From JAJECS01 sp034428595 (lineage in GTDB: Bacteria > Chloroflexota > UBA11872), in contig DAOUHO010000013.1 in assembly GCA_034428595.1 (NCBI GenBank), positions 1 to 44,475 on the forward strand: a DNA stretch of 44,475 nucleotides, read 5' to 3'. The position numbers were made by a program, and so were the translations under genes. Positions 30,721 through 39,171 of this stretch are shown in pieces. Each line of letters opens with the position of its first letter. Position 1 is the first letter of the stretch. The notes below the pieces were generated by a model, which saw only the letters and a program-made list of their open reading frames with translations, searched no databases and was not told the origin of the DNA.

Positions 30721-32466
30721 ATGAGGCCGTCCGTGCAACGTTTGTCCGCGCTTTTCGGTCGCACCCTGCGTGAAGACCCCGCCGACGCCACGATCGCGTC
30801 CCACCGGCTCATGGTGCGCGGCGCCTTCATACGTCCGCTCGGCGCCGGAATTTTCAGCTATCTGCCGTTGGGCTGGCGCACCTTGCGACGGATCGAGCAG
30901 GTCGTTCGCGAAGAGATGGACGCCGTCGGCTGCCAAGAGCTCCTCATGCCCGTGGTGCATCCGTCCACGCTTTGGGAACGCACCGGCCGCTTCGCCTCGC
31001 TCGGGCCCGAGCTCGTGCGATTCAAAGATCGCGCCGATCGCAACATGGTGCTGGCCCTCACCCACGAGGAGATCGCCCTCGATCTCGCTGCACGAGTCGT
31101 GGGCTCCTATCGCCAGCTCCCCGTCAGCGTCTACCACTTTCAAACCAAGTTCCGCGACGAGCCCCGCCCGCGCGGCGGCCTGCTGCGAACCCGCGAATTC
31201 ACGATGAAGGACGCCTATACCTTCGACCCGTCGCCGGAGAGTCTTGACGCGACCTATCGGCAGTTCGTGACGGCTTACGTGCGCGCCTTTCGCCGCTGCG
31301 GGATCGAGCCGCTGGTGGTCGAATCGGACGCCGGCGCCATGGGAGGTTCGGACGCGGACGAGTTTCACGCCCTCACGTCCGCCGGCGAGGACACAATCGT
31401 GGTGTGCCCCAAGGGCGACTACGGGGCCAACCAGGAAGTGGCGACCACGCGGCCGCCCGATCCCGACGACGCCGAGCCGCTCCCCATGGAGAAGGTCGAA
31501 ACCCCCGGACAGGAGACCATCGCCGCCGTGGCGGGCTATCTGGGCATCCCGACCCGCCGCACGCTCAAGGCCGTGTTCTATTGGACCGGCGACCAGATTG
31601 CGTTTGTGGCCATTCGCGGCGATTTGGACGTCAACGAGGCCAAGCTGCGCCGGGCGCTGGGCGCGCCCGACATTCGTCTCGCGGCCGATCAAGAACTGAC
31701 CGCCGCCGGCCTCGTGCCGGGCTACGCCTCGCCGGTGGGGCTCGAGGAGGTTCTGGTCGTCGTGGATCGCTCGGTGGAGTCCGCGGCCAACTTGGTCGCC
31801 GGGGCCAATATGCCCGGCGTTCACCTGATGAATGTTAACTTTCCGCGTGACTTCGCCGCCGATCTCGTCGCAGATATCGCCGCTGTCGCTGCCGGAGATC
31901 CTTGCCCCAAGTGCGGCGCTGCCCTCGAGCTCCGCACGGGCATCGAAATTGGCAACACGTTCAAGTTTGGCGCCTACTACAGCGGCAAACTGGATGCCAA
32001 CTTCCTCTCCGAAGGCGGATCGCCGCAGCCCATCGTGATGGGCTCCTACGGCATTGGGATCACGCGACTGGCCGCGGCCGTCGTGGAGCTCCACCACGAC
32101 GAACACGGCATCATCTGGCCCGCCAGCGTGGCGCCCTACGACGTGCACGTGGTCCAGTTGGGCCAGGCCGACGAGGTGCAGGAGGGCGCGGATCGTCTCG
32201 CCCACGATCTCGAAGCGGCCGGTCTCGCGGTGCTGGTGGACGACCGTGACGAGAGCGCGGGGGTCAAGTTCAACGATGCCGACCTCCTGGGAATACCCAT
32301 TCGTTGCACCGTCAGCCGCCGCACCGTCCGGGCCGACGCCGTCGAAATCAAGCTCCGACACCAGGATGAGCGCGAGCAGGTGGCGTCCGCGGAGGCGGTT
32401 GCCAGGGTCGTGGCGGAGCACGACGCGCTGCTGGCCGCGCTTACCCCCGATGCCCCGATTGGATAG
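30721..32466 (+). CDS. proS: Prolyl-tRNA synthetase (bacterial type)
   Basis: The 581-residue protein is a full-length bacterial ProS. Class II motif 1 lies in RRIEQVVREEMDAVGCQELLMPVVHP. Motif 2 is FQTKFRDEPRPRGGLLRTREFTMKDAYTF and motif 3 is GSYGIGITRLAAAVVELHHDEHGIIWP. The editing insertion (about 225-385, VETPGQETIAAVAGYLGIPT, RGDLDVNEAKLRRALG) and the anticodon-binding C-terminal domain are present. It lies 36 bases after cysE, so readthrough from the Cys T-box leader may also reach it. A GATACACT stretch in the gap could give it a separate promoter. Confidence 0.97.
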   Translation: MRPSVQRLSALFGRTLREDPADATIASHRLMVRGAFIRPLGAGIFSYLPLGWRTLRRIEQVVREEMDAVGCQELLMPVVHPSTLWERTGRFASLGPELVRFKDRADRNMVLALTHEEIALDLAARVVGSYRQLPVSVYHFQTKFRDEPRPRGGLLRTREFTMKDAYTFDPSPESLDATYRQFVTAYVRAFRRCGIEPLVVESDAGAMGGSDADEFHALTSAGEDTIVVCPKGDYGANQEVATTRPPDPDDAEPLPMEKVETPGQETIAAVAGYLGIPTRRTLKAVFYWTGDQIAFVAIRGDLDVNEAKLRRALGAPDIRLAADQELTAAGLVPGYASPVGLEEVLVVVDRSVESAANLVAGANMPGVHLMNVNFPRDFAADLVADIAAVAAGDPCPKCGAALELRTGIEIGNTFKFGAYYSGKLDANFLSEGGSPQPIVMGSYGIGITRLAAAVVELHHDEHGIIWPASVAPYDVHVVQLGQADEVQEGADRLAHDLEAAGLAVLVDDRDESAGVKFNDADLLGIPIRCTVSRRTVRADAVEIKLRHQDEREQVASAEAVARVVAEHDALLAALTPDAPIG

Positions 32467-32522
32467 CTCCAAGTGCCGAAAGCAGCCATGGCCAATCCGC
32501 AGGACCGGCTGAAGCGCCCGTG

Positions 32523-34325
32523 ATGACCGTCGCGCCATCCAGTTCCGCCAACGGCGTCGTCTGGGATCTGTCCGCGCTCTATGGCGGGCTTGACGATCCG
32601 CGCATCGAGCGCGACCACGACGCCGCCGACACCCGCGCCCAGGACTTCGCCACGCGCTATCGGGGGCGGCTTGGGGACCTGTCCGCCTCCGGCCTTCGCG
32701 AGGCCCTCCAGGAGCTTGAAAACATTTACGAGCTCATGGACGCGCCGGTGGTCTTCGCGCATCTGCAGCACGCCGCCCACAGCGACGACCCCGCCGCCGG
32801 GCGGCTGCTCAACAGCACCCAGGCGCGCAGCACCGAGATTCGCCGCCATCTCATCTTCTTCGACTTGGAGTGGGTGCATCTGGACGACGAGCGAGCCTCT
32901 GAGTTGATGGCGGATCCGCAGCTGGCTGAGTTCGCCTATCTGCTGGAGCGCGAGCGCCGCACCAAGCCGCACCGCCTGGCCGAAGGCGAAGAGCAGGTGA
33001 TGGACGAGAAGGCCAACACCGGTTCGCGTTCGTGGTCACGCCTGTTCGACGAAATCACCAGCCGCATCACCTGCGAGGTCGAGATCGACGGCGAGCGCCG
33101 CACCCTGACCGAGGCCGAGACTCTGGCCCAGATGTACAACCCCAACCGCGACACCCGCCGCAGCGCCGCGGCCGGCCTCACCGCCGCGCTCGCGGCCCAG
33201 CAGCATCCGCTCACCTACGTCTTCAACGTCTGCCTGCAGGATCACGCCATCGACGACCGGCTGCGGCACTACCCGACGCCCATCGCGTCCCGCAACCTGG
33301 CAAACGAGATCGAGCCGGCCGCCGTGGAGGCGCTGGTGGCCGCCTGCGAGGCCGGATTCGGCATCGTGCAGCGATACTACCGCCTCAAACGGCGCCTCCT
33401 CGGCCTCGACGAGCTGTTCGACTACGACCGCTATGCGCCCATACGGGCCGACGACACCGTCTACTCGTGGGACCGTTGCCGCGAGATCGTGGTCGAGAGC
33501 TACTCCGCCTTCTCGGACACGCTCGGCGGCATCGCGTCGCGGGCGTTCGAGGAGCGCTGGATCGACGCGGAGTTGCGCCTCGGCAAACGCGGCGGAGCGT
33601 TCAGCGCCGGCTCGACCACGAAGACCCACCCGTACGTGCTCTGCAACTACACCGATCGCATCCGCGACGTCATGACCGTGGCCCACGAATTGGGCCACGC
33701 CGCGCACCAATTCCTGTCGCGCGGGGTGGGCTACCTGCAAGCGCACACGCCCTTGACCACCGCGGAGACCGCCTCGGTCTTTGGGGAAATGCTGGTCTTT
33801 CGCCGTTTGTTGGAAGCGCAACCATCCGATGAGGCGCGCCTATCGTTGCTGGCGAGCAAAATCGAGGACAGCTTCGCCACCGTGTTCCGGCAGATTGTGA
33901 TGCACCGCTTCGAGGAATCCGCCCACGCCGCTCGCCGTGCCGAGGGGGAGCTGCCGGCGGAGCGCCTAAGCGAGCTGTGGATCGAGGCCAACGCGCCGAT
34001 GCACGGCGACGCGGTCACCCTCACCGACGACTACCGCACCTGGTGGAGCTATATCCCGCACTTCGTGCACTCGCCGTTCTACGTCTATGCCTACGCGTTC
34101 GGCGAGTTGCTCGTCCTGGCGCTGCTTCAGGTGTATGACGCGCGGGGCGACGCCTTCGCGCCGGCATACACCGAGATGCTGAGCCGCGGCGGCTCGGTCT
34201 CGCCCGAGGCCTTGGTCCGTCCGATGGGCATCGATCTCAACGACCCAGGCTTTTGGTCGGGCGGGGTGGCCATCCTGGGCGACATGGTGTCCCAGGCCGA
34301 GGCGCTGGCCTCCGGCACGGCATGA
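32523..34325 (+). CDS. pepF: M3 family oligoendopeptidase F
   Basis: The 600-residue protein (ATG 32523; a GTG lies one codon upstream) has the M3 zinc-peptidase pattern. The active-site motif AHELGHAAHQ has His388, Glu389 and His392; the third ligand is the Glu of TTAETASVFGEM about 25 residues on. The N-terminal helical lobe with VWDLSALYGGLDDPRI and EKANTGSRSWSRLFDEI is typical of PepF. It hydrolyses short peptides in the cytosol. Its TGA stop overlaps the ATG of the LarA-type gene (ATGA). Confidence 0.95.
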   Translation: MTVAPSSSANGVVWDLSALYGGLDDPRIERDHDAADTRAQDFATRYRGRLGDLSASGLREALQELENIYELMDAPVVFAHLQHAAHSDDPAAGRLLNSTQARSTEIRRHLIFFDLEWVHLDDERASELMADPQLAEFAYLLERERRTKPHRLAEGEEQVMDEKANTGSRSWSRLFDEITSRITCEVEIDGERRTLTEAETLAQMYNPNRDTRRSAAAGLTAALAAQQHPLTYVFNVCLQDHAIDDRLRHYPTPIASRNLANEIEPAAVEALVAACEAGFGIVQRYYRLKRRLLGLDELFDYDRYAPIRADDTVYSWDRCREIVVESYSAFSDTLGGIASRAFEERWIDAELRLGKRGGAFSAGSTTKTHPYVLCNYTDRIRDVMTVAHELGHAAHQFLSRGVGYLQAHTPLTTAETASVFGEMLVFRRLLEAQPSDEARLSLLASKIEDSFATVFRQIVMHRFEESAHAARRAEGELPAERLSELWIEANAPMHGDAVTLTDDYRTWWSYIPHFVHSPFYVYAYAFGELLVLALLQVYDARGDAFAPAYTEMLSRGGSVSPEALVRPMGIDLNDPGFWSGGVAILGDMVSQAEALASGTA

Positions 34326-35659
34326 ACGACCGGCGCCAGGTACTTGAGGCTTCGGCGTCGCCGGCCGTTACTCCGGCGGATGCCGCGGCCGTGATCGCCG
34401 ACGCGCTGGCTGAGATTCGGCGCGACGCATCTCGCGTGCTCGTGCTGGCGCCCGACGACACCCGCAAAATCCCGGTCAGCCAGACTTTCCGGGCCGTCTG
34501 GCAGGCGCTCCGCGGGCGCGCCGCCTCGGTGGACGTCATGATTGCGCAGGGCACCCACGCGTCGATGCCCGAAGCCGCCAAGCGGCAGTGGGTGTTCGGC
34601 GCTGACGCCTACCCCGAAGTCGCCATCTACGACCACGAGTGGGCACGGGCAGACGCTTTGGTCGAAATCGGTTCCGTGACGCTGGCCGAGCAACGGGCCC
34701 GTTTCGGCGACTACGGGGACCTCGCGCCGGGGCTGGGGTTCGACCGCGACATGCCGGTGCGGATCAACCGCCGGCTGCTCGACTATGACCGCGTCGTCCT
34801 CATCACCCGCGTCCAGCCGCACGAGGGCGCGGGTTTCGCTGGAGGCGCGAAGCAGATATTTCCCGGCGTCTCGGGGGCCGAGATGATCAACCTGCTTCAT
34901 ACCATCGGCAGCCTGCGCGGCGCGCGGGCCATTCAGGGCGTGCTCGACAACCCCGTGCGCGAGCTGATCGACGACATGACCCGCCAAGTTCCCGTGCCCC
35001 TCACTACCATTGCCCTGGTGGTCGACGACGCTTCGGGGACCACGCGCGGCGTGTTTGTGCAGCCGGACGGGTGGCGCGAGGTCACCCGCGCCGCTGCGGC
35101 GCTCAGCGCCGAGGTCAACATTCGCTATACCGACCGTCGTGTCTCACGCGCGGTGGCGGCAACTCCGCGCCTGCCCGACGGCTCGTGGATGTATCCCGAG
35201 CTGTGGACGGGCGCCAAGGGCGTATTCCGCGGTGACGACACGGTGGCCGATGGCGGCGAACTTGTCCTGTATGCCCCGGGCGTGCGGGAGATCTCCGCGG
35301 CGCACGGCCGCGCGATCCGCCAGGTGGGGCTCCACGGTTGGCCATACCTTCTGGCCCATCCGGAGGCCTGGCAGCCTCATGGCGTCAGTCCCCTGTCGCT
35401 CACCCTGGGCGTCTTGATCAAGGGCGACGCGCCCTTGCTGGACGGTCGCGAGACGCCGCGCATCGACGTCCGCCTGGCCACCGCCATTCCGCCGGATGAG
35501 TGCCGCGCCCTCGACGTGGGCTATGAGGACCCGGATCAGGTGGCGCGCGAGATCGAAGCGGCCCCGGCCGACGTTATCGACGACGACCGTCTCGTCATGC
35601 ACAACGCCGGCAGCGTCCTGTGGCGATATCAGTCACCAAACGGCCAGACAGAGTCGTAG
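34322..35659 (+). CDS. LarA-like nickel-pincer racemase family protein (DUF2088)
   Basis: From ATG 34322 the protein has 445 residues and follows lactate racemase LarA. The residues I can align with LarA function are present with the expected spacing: Asp45 and Arg48 (DDTRKIP), His79 (GTHASM), His167 (QPHEGAGF), Lys177 (GGAKQIFPGVSG), the lysine that holds the nickel-pincer nucleotide, and His193 (LLHTIGS). Family members racemise or epimerise 2-hydroxy acids. The lar cofactor genes (larB, larC, larE) are not in this window. The LarA family is broad, and this copy may act on a substrate other than lactate. Translation is coupled to pepF. Confidence 0.87.
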   Translation: MNDRRQVLEASASPAVTPADAAAVIADALAEIRRDASRVLVLAPDDTRKIPVSQTFRAVWQALRGRAASVDVMIAQGTHASMPEAAKRQWVFGADAYPEVAIYDHEWARADALVEIGSVTLAEQRARFGDYGDLAPGLGFDRDMPVRINRRLLDYDRVVLITRVQPHEGAGFAGGAKQIFPGVSGAEMINLLHTIGSLRGARAIQGVLDNPVRELIDDMTRQVPVPLTTIALVVDDASGTTRGVFVQPDGWREVTRAAAALSAEVNIRYTDRRVSRAVAATPRLPDGSWMYPELWTGAKGVFRGDDTVADGGELVLYAPGVREISAAHGRAIRQVGLHGWPYLLAHPEAWQPHGVSPLSLTLGVLIKGDAPLLDGRETPRIDVRLATAIPPDECRALDVGYEDPDQVAREIEAAPADVIDDDRLVMHNAGSVLWRYQSPNGQTES

Positions 35660-35691
35660 CGGGAACCTTGGGACGGGACGGGAGGTCGACC

Positions 35692-35781
35692 ATGACGACC
35701 CGTCGCTGGCTGCCCGATGCCGCGCGAAGGCTCGCCCGCCGCCGCGGAGGCCGTTGCGTATCATCCGTCGAATCGGAGTGA
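35692..35781 (+). CDS. Possible small Arg-rich protein or leader peptide
   Basis: A 29-codon frame (TTRRWLPDAARRLARRRGGR then CVSSVESE) starts at an ATG with an excellent GGGAGGT ribosome site six bases away, in the gap between the LarA-type gene and the GT2 gene. It would form a basic amphipathic helix. Too short to judge by composition, and no homologue is known to me. Confidence 0.35.
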   Translation: MTTRRWLPDAARRLARRRGGRCVSSVESE

Positions 35782-35861
35782 GATTCCGAACTCTGGGCAA
35801 GCAACATGGTTGAAAACCCTCCAGCGCTGAACCGGATGCCCCGGCCGAGCCAGGAGTGGTG

Positions 35862-36632
35862 ATGACGGCCGACGCGTCCCTCGAACCGTCCGAGCAGGTT
35901 GACACGGCAACCGAAGAGCTCCCCGACCTCTCGGTCGTCATACCGACCTATCGTCAGTCAGACGTCATCGGCCACCAGGTCGGCGAGGTTCTCCGGGCGC
36001 TGGACGGCCTCGACTGCGACTACGAGGTGCTGGTCGTTGTCGATGGCGATGAGGACGGCACGTCGGACGCGCTCGCGAAGATTGAGCACGAGCGGCTGCG
36101 CGTCGCGGTGCAGGAGCGGAACTCAGGCAAGGGCGAAGCCGTGCGCCGCGGTCTGCTGGCGGCTGCCGGTCGTGCGCGCGCCTTTCTCGACGGCGGCGGA
36201 GACATTCCCCCGCAGTGCCTCCTAGACGCCTATCGACTCCACGTCGCGTCTGCGGCGGACATCGTGGTCGGGTCGAAGCTGCACGCGCAGTCCGTGGTCG
36301 AATACCCGCCGGCGCGCCGCATCTATAGCTGGGGCTACCGCCAGCTCACGCGTCTGCTCTTCGGCCTCACCGTGCGCGACACGCAGGTCGGGCTGAAAAT
36401 CTATGCCGCACCGGTCGTCGAGCAGGTGTTTCCGCACGTGCGCACGTCGGGCTTTGCGTTCGATATCGAGGCTCTGGCACTGGCAATTCGACTCGGATTC
36501 CGCACCATCGTTGAGGCGCCCGTGATCGTCCGTGACCGATATCCGAGCACCATCCGACCGACCACCGTCGCCACGATGTTCATCGAGACGCTGATGGTGG
36601 CGGGTCGCCTGCGCCGGTTCGACCCCGAGTAG
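35862..36632 (+). CDS. GT2 family glycosyltransferase (dolichol-phosphate-mannose-synthase-like)
   Basis: From ATG 35862, five bases after a CAGGAG ribosome site, the protein has 256 residues. It shows LSVVIPTYRQSDVIGHQVGEVL, YEVLVVVDGDEDGTSDAL, NSGKGEAVRRGLLAA, then FLDGGGDIPPQ where the usual motif is DAD. RIYSWGYRQLTRLLFGLTVRDTQVGLKIY and FDIEALALAIRLGFRTIVEAPV are the typical DPM1/GtrB acceptor-side region. No C-terminal membrane helices are present, so it is of the soluble or peripheral type. It probably transfers a sugar from a nucleotide to a lipid phosphate for the glycan genes downstream. Confidence 0.9.
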   Translation: MTADASLEPSEQVDTATEELPDLSVVIPTYRQSDVIGHQVGEVLRALDGLDCDYEVLVVVDGDEDGTSDALAKIEHERLRVAVQERNSGKGEAVRRGLLAAAGRARAFLDGGGDIPPQCLLDAYRLHVASAADIVVGSKLHAQSVVEYPPARRIYSWGYRQLTRLLFGLTVRDTQVGLKIYAAPVVEQVFPHVRTSGFAFDIEALALAIRLGFRTIVEAPVIVRDRYPSTIRPTTVATMFIETLMVAGRLRRFDPE

Positions 36633-36770
36633 TCCGGCGAACGGATCGGCGCGGCGATATTCCAGCCGGCGCTGTCGCCGGACGCTTACGACACGCGCCG
36701 CCGCGGGGTATGTTTTGAAGCCTTTGGCCATGCCGATACCAGTGACAGCGACGGAAGGATTGGGTTAGCG

Positions 36771-37937
36771 ATGCAGTCCCAGACGAGCAGCGAGGTCCAA
36801 GACGACCTGGCGATCACGCTCGGGATCGAGGAGGAGTTCTTTCTCGTCGATCCCGCGTCGCGCGATCTCCTCGCCGACCCTGACGTTCGCATTTTTGAGT
36901 CTGCTGCGGCGCACAGTGGACCGCACAAGATTTCACGGGAGCTGCTGCGCACGCAGGTCGAGGCAATCTCCCGCGTATGCGCGACGGTGGCCGAGGTTCG
37001 CGCCGCCCTGCTCGAGACCCGCCGGGTAGTCACCCAAGCGGCTGAGACCCATGGGGCGGCGGTGATGGCTGCCTCCACCCATCCGTTTGCGGAATGGAGG
37101 GCGCAGGCCACCACCCCGCGCGAGCGGTACAAACGCTTCACAACGACGTATCAGGAGAGCGTTCGTCGGTTCCTGATCGGCGGTATGCACGTCCACGCGG
37201 GATTTGGCGACCCGGATGAGCGGATTCGCGTGATGACCGCCATGCGGCGCTACCTGCCGCTGCTCCACGCGCTCTCCACCAACTCGCCCTTCAACGGAGG
37301 CCACGACACCGGCTTCAAGTCTTACCGCCTGAACCTGGTGGGCAACTTGCCGCGGACCAGCCTGCCCGGCCCACTCTGGTCGCGTGCCGAGTATGACCGG
37401 CTGGTGGCTGACTATCAGCGAATGGAATTCATCACCGACGGCAGCGAGCTGTGGTGGGACATTCGCCCGTCCCCGACCTATCCGACGATTGAGATGCGCA
37501 TTTGCGATGTCTGCACGCGAATCGACGACGCGATGTGCATCGTGGCCATCTATGCGTCGCTTGTCCGGCGGTTGCTCCGCCAGCACCGGGATGGCGCGCT
37601 GCCGCCGGAGCCACCGACCGAAATCATTGCTGAGAATCGCTGGCTGGCCCAGCGCTACGGCGTGCTCGCCTTCTTTGGTGACGTGCGGGGCGGCGGGCGG
37701 AAGGACATCAGCGATTTGACGGACGAGCTCGTGGAGGACCTGACCGAGGACGCCCGCGCGCTCGGCTGCGAAGCCGAGCTGCGCCACGCGCGCACCATCA
37801 TCCGCGAAGGATCCGGCGCCGACCGGCAGCTTGATCTCTATCGCCTCCGGCGGCTGGAAGGGGACACGCGCGAAGAGGCCTTGCGCCGCGTCGTCGATCT
37901 GGTGCTCACCGAAACTCGTGCCAGCGTGACCACGTGA
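36771..37937 (+). CDS. YbdK-type carboxylate-amine ligase (glutamate-cysteine ligase 2 family)
   Basis: The 388-residue protein has the GCS2 pattern: LGIEEEFFLVDP at residue 17 onwards, KISRELLRTQVEAIS, FLIGGMHVHAGF, LLHALSTNSPFNGG, WWDIRPSPTYPTIEMRICDVCTRIDD and ENRWLAQRYGV. It is the YbdK form, which makes gamma-glutamylcysteine only weakly in E. coli, so the real substrate may differ. ATP-grasp-like metal residues in IEEE are present. It is transcribed alone, with a GGAAGGA stretch before the ATG. The upstream 36633-36770 gap contains a possible TATGTT box at about 36709. Confidence 0.92.
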   Translation: MQSQTSSEVQDDLAITLGIEEEFFLVDPASRDLLADPDVRIFESAAAHSGPHKISRELLRTQVEAISRVCATVAEVRAALLETRRVVTQAAETHGAAVMAASTHPFAEWRAQATTPRERYKRFTTTYQESVRRFLIGGMHVHAGFGDPDERIRVMTAMRRYLPLLHALSTNSPFNGGHDTGFKSYRLNLVGNLPRTSLPGPLWSRAEYDRLVADYQRMEFITDGSELWWDIRPSPTYPTIEMRICDVCTRIDDAMCIVAIYASLVRRLLRQHRDGALPPEPPTEIIAENRWLAQRYGVLAFFGDVRGGGRKDISDLTDELVEDLTEDARALGCEAELRHARTIIREGSGADRQLDLYRLRRLEGDTREEALRRVVDLVLTETRASVTT

Positions 37938-38029
37938 CCTGAGATCGCGGCGGCGACGGCCGGCCCCGTTGGGCGCGACTGCCGCGATGCGCCGCCCCGA
38001 TCGCCCAATCTCACGAGATTGAAAACCGG

Positions 38030-39070
38030 CTAGGACGAGGGTGGACGCGGCCGCACCAAGCCGCCCAAGAAGTGCCAGCCATAGCAGAGGTGGCTGGCGA
38101 CAATCGTGGGGGCGACGGCCGCTCCGATCCCCACGCTTCCCGAGCCGCGCATGGCGTGAATCGCGCTTCCCCCTAGCGCAAGGCCATAGAGCGCCAGGCT
38201 GCCCAGAAACACCCAACGAATCGGCTCAACCCAAACTGACGCCAGCCCGGCGATCACGAGCCACAGCAGCCACAGGCTGGGAACGAAGTATGGGAGTCGG
38301 CGCGAGGTTTCCGGAAACACGCGGGCGAAATAACCGCGATGCCGCCCGTACTGCGCGATCTGCCCCAGGTGACCGCGCATCACCGGCCGCCGATGGTGAT
38401 AGACCAGCGCGCCGGGCTCATACACGATGCCGCCGCCGCGGCGAACGATCTCCAGGCACAGCTTGGTGTCCTCCCCCGGATAGAAGGCGCTGTCGAACCC
38501 GCCAACGGCCTCGAACACCGAGCGGCGCACCATCAGGTTCATCGACGGATAGTCGTCCACGGCCCGCCGCCGCCCCGTGACATACCGGAAGCGGGCGGGG
38601 CCAGACACGATCCATGAGGCGTAGGTCCACCCGGAAACCTGCGCGTGGAATCCGTCGTTTGGCGGAGTGACACCCGGACCGCCGACCGCCGACACGCTTG
38701 GATTCTCGAAGTGGGGCATGGACGCTTCCAGCCAGCCTGGGGCGGGATAGGCGTCGTCGTCGAGGAACGCCAGCCACGCGCCGCTGGCGGCCGCCGCACC
38801 CATGTCGCGCTTTTGCGCCGGACCCGTCGGGCCGCTGACGATGCACCGGGCTGAACCCAAATCACCCGGCGGATCCTCGTCGAGGACGACGATCGTCTCC
38901 CGCGGCGGACGCTTCAGGCGCGCGATTGCCGACAGCGCCTCGTCAAGAAAGGCGGTCTTGCGCGCCGCGACGATGATGATCGACACGTCAGCGAACGCCG
39001 ACGCAGGCGGGGCCTGGCGTCCGTGGCGATCTGCTGCGGGCGCTTGGTTCGGGGGGTCGGAGTCACCCAT
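38030..39070 (-). CDS. GT2 family glycosyltransferase with C-terminal membrane helices
   Basis: The 346-residue protein has the GT-A fold: VSIIIVAARKTAFLDEALSAIARL, ETIVVLDEDPPGDLG, the metal motif WLAFLDDDAYPAPGWLE, then VVGGPG-like AVGGPGVTP and FDSAFYPGEDTKLCLEI (acceptor and catalytic region). Two or three C-terminal helices (PSLWLLWLVIAGLASV, WVFLGSLALYGLALGG) anchor it to the membrane. It is divergent from the radical SAM gene. A TATGAT box lies 11 bases before the ATG. Confidence 0.9.
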   Translation of the reverse strand: MGDSDPPNQAPAADRHGRQAPPASAFADVSIIIVAARKTAFLDEALSAIARLKRPPRETIVVLDEDPPGDLGSARCIVSGPTGPAQKRDMGAAAASGAWLAFLDDDAYPAPGWLEASMPHFENPSVSAVGGPGVTPPNDGFHAQVSGWTYASWIVSGPARFRYVTGRRRAVDDYPSMNLMVRRSVFEAVGGFDSAFYPGEDTKLCLEIVRRGGGIVYEPGALVYHHRRPVMRGHLGQIAQYGRHRGYFARVFPETSRRLPYFVPSLWLLWLVIAGLASVWVEPIRWVFLGSLALYGLALGGSAIHAMRGSGSVGIGAAVAPTIVASHLCYGWHFLGGLVRPRPPSS

Positions 39071-39081
39071 GGTGTTCTAGA

Positions 39082-39087
39082 ATCATA
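39082..39087 (-). promoter_or_regulatory. Candidate -10 box (TATGAT) for the GT2 gene
   Basis: On the minus strand TATGAT is followed by 11 bases and the ATG at 39070, so the leader would be only about five bases long. No good -35 was seen at standard spacing. Confidence 0.35.
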
Positions 39088-39171
39088 GAGCCGACGTGTT
39101 GCGCGGCGGAACAAGCCTGGCGCCAGTCCATTGATGCTGCCGCCTCACCACCTTTGGAACGATAAACCCGC

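Noticed and set aside
30331..32538. 735-codon minus-strand frame opposite proS
   Set aside because: Antisense shadow of a complete prolyl-tRNA synthetase; no recognisable domains.
36771..37937. Glutathione synthesis as a firm role for the YbdK-type gene
   Set aside because: YbdK-type proteins have weak or unclear glutamate-cysteine ligase activity, and no glutathione synthetase is in the window.
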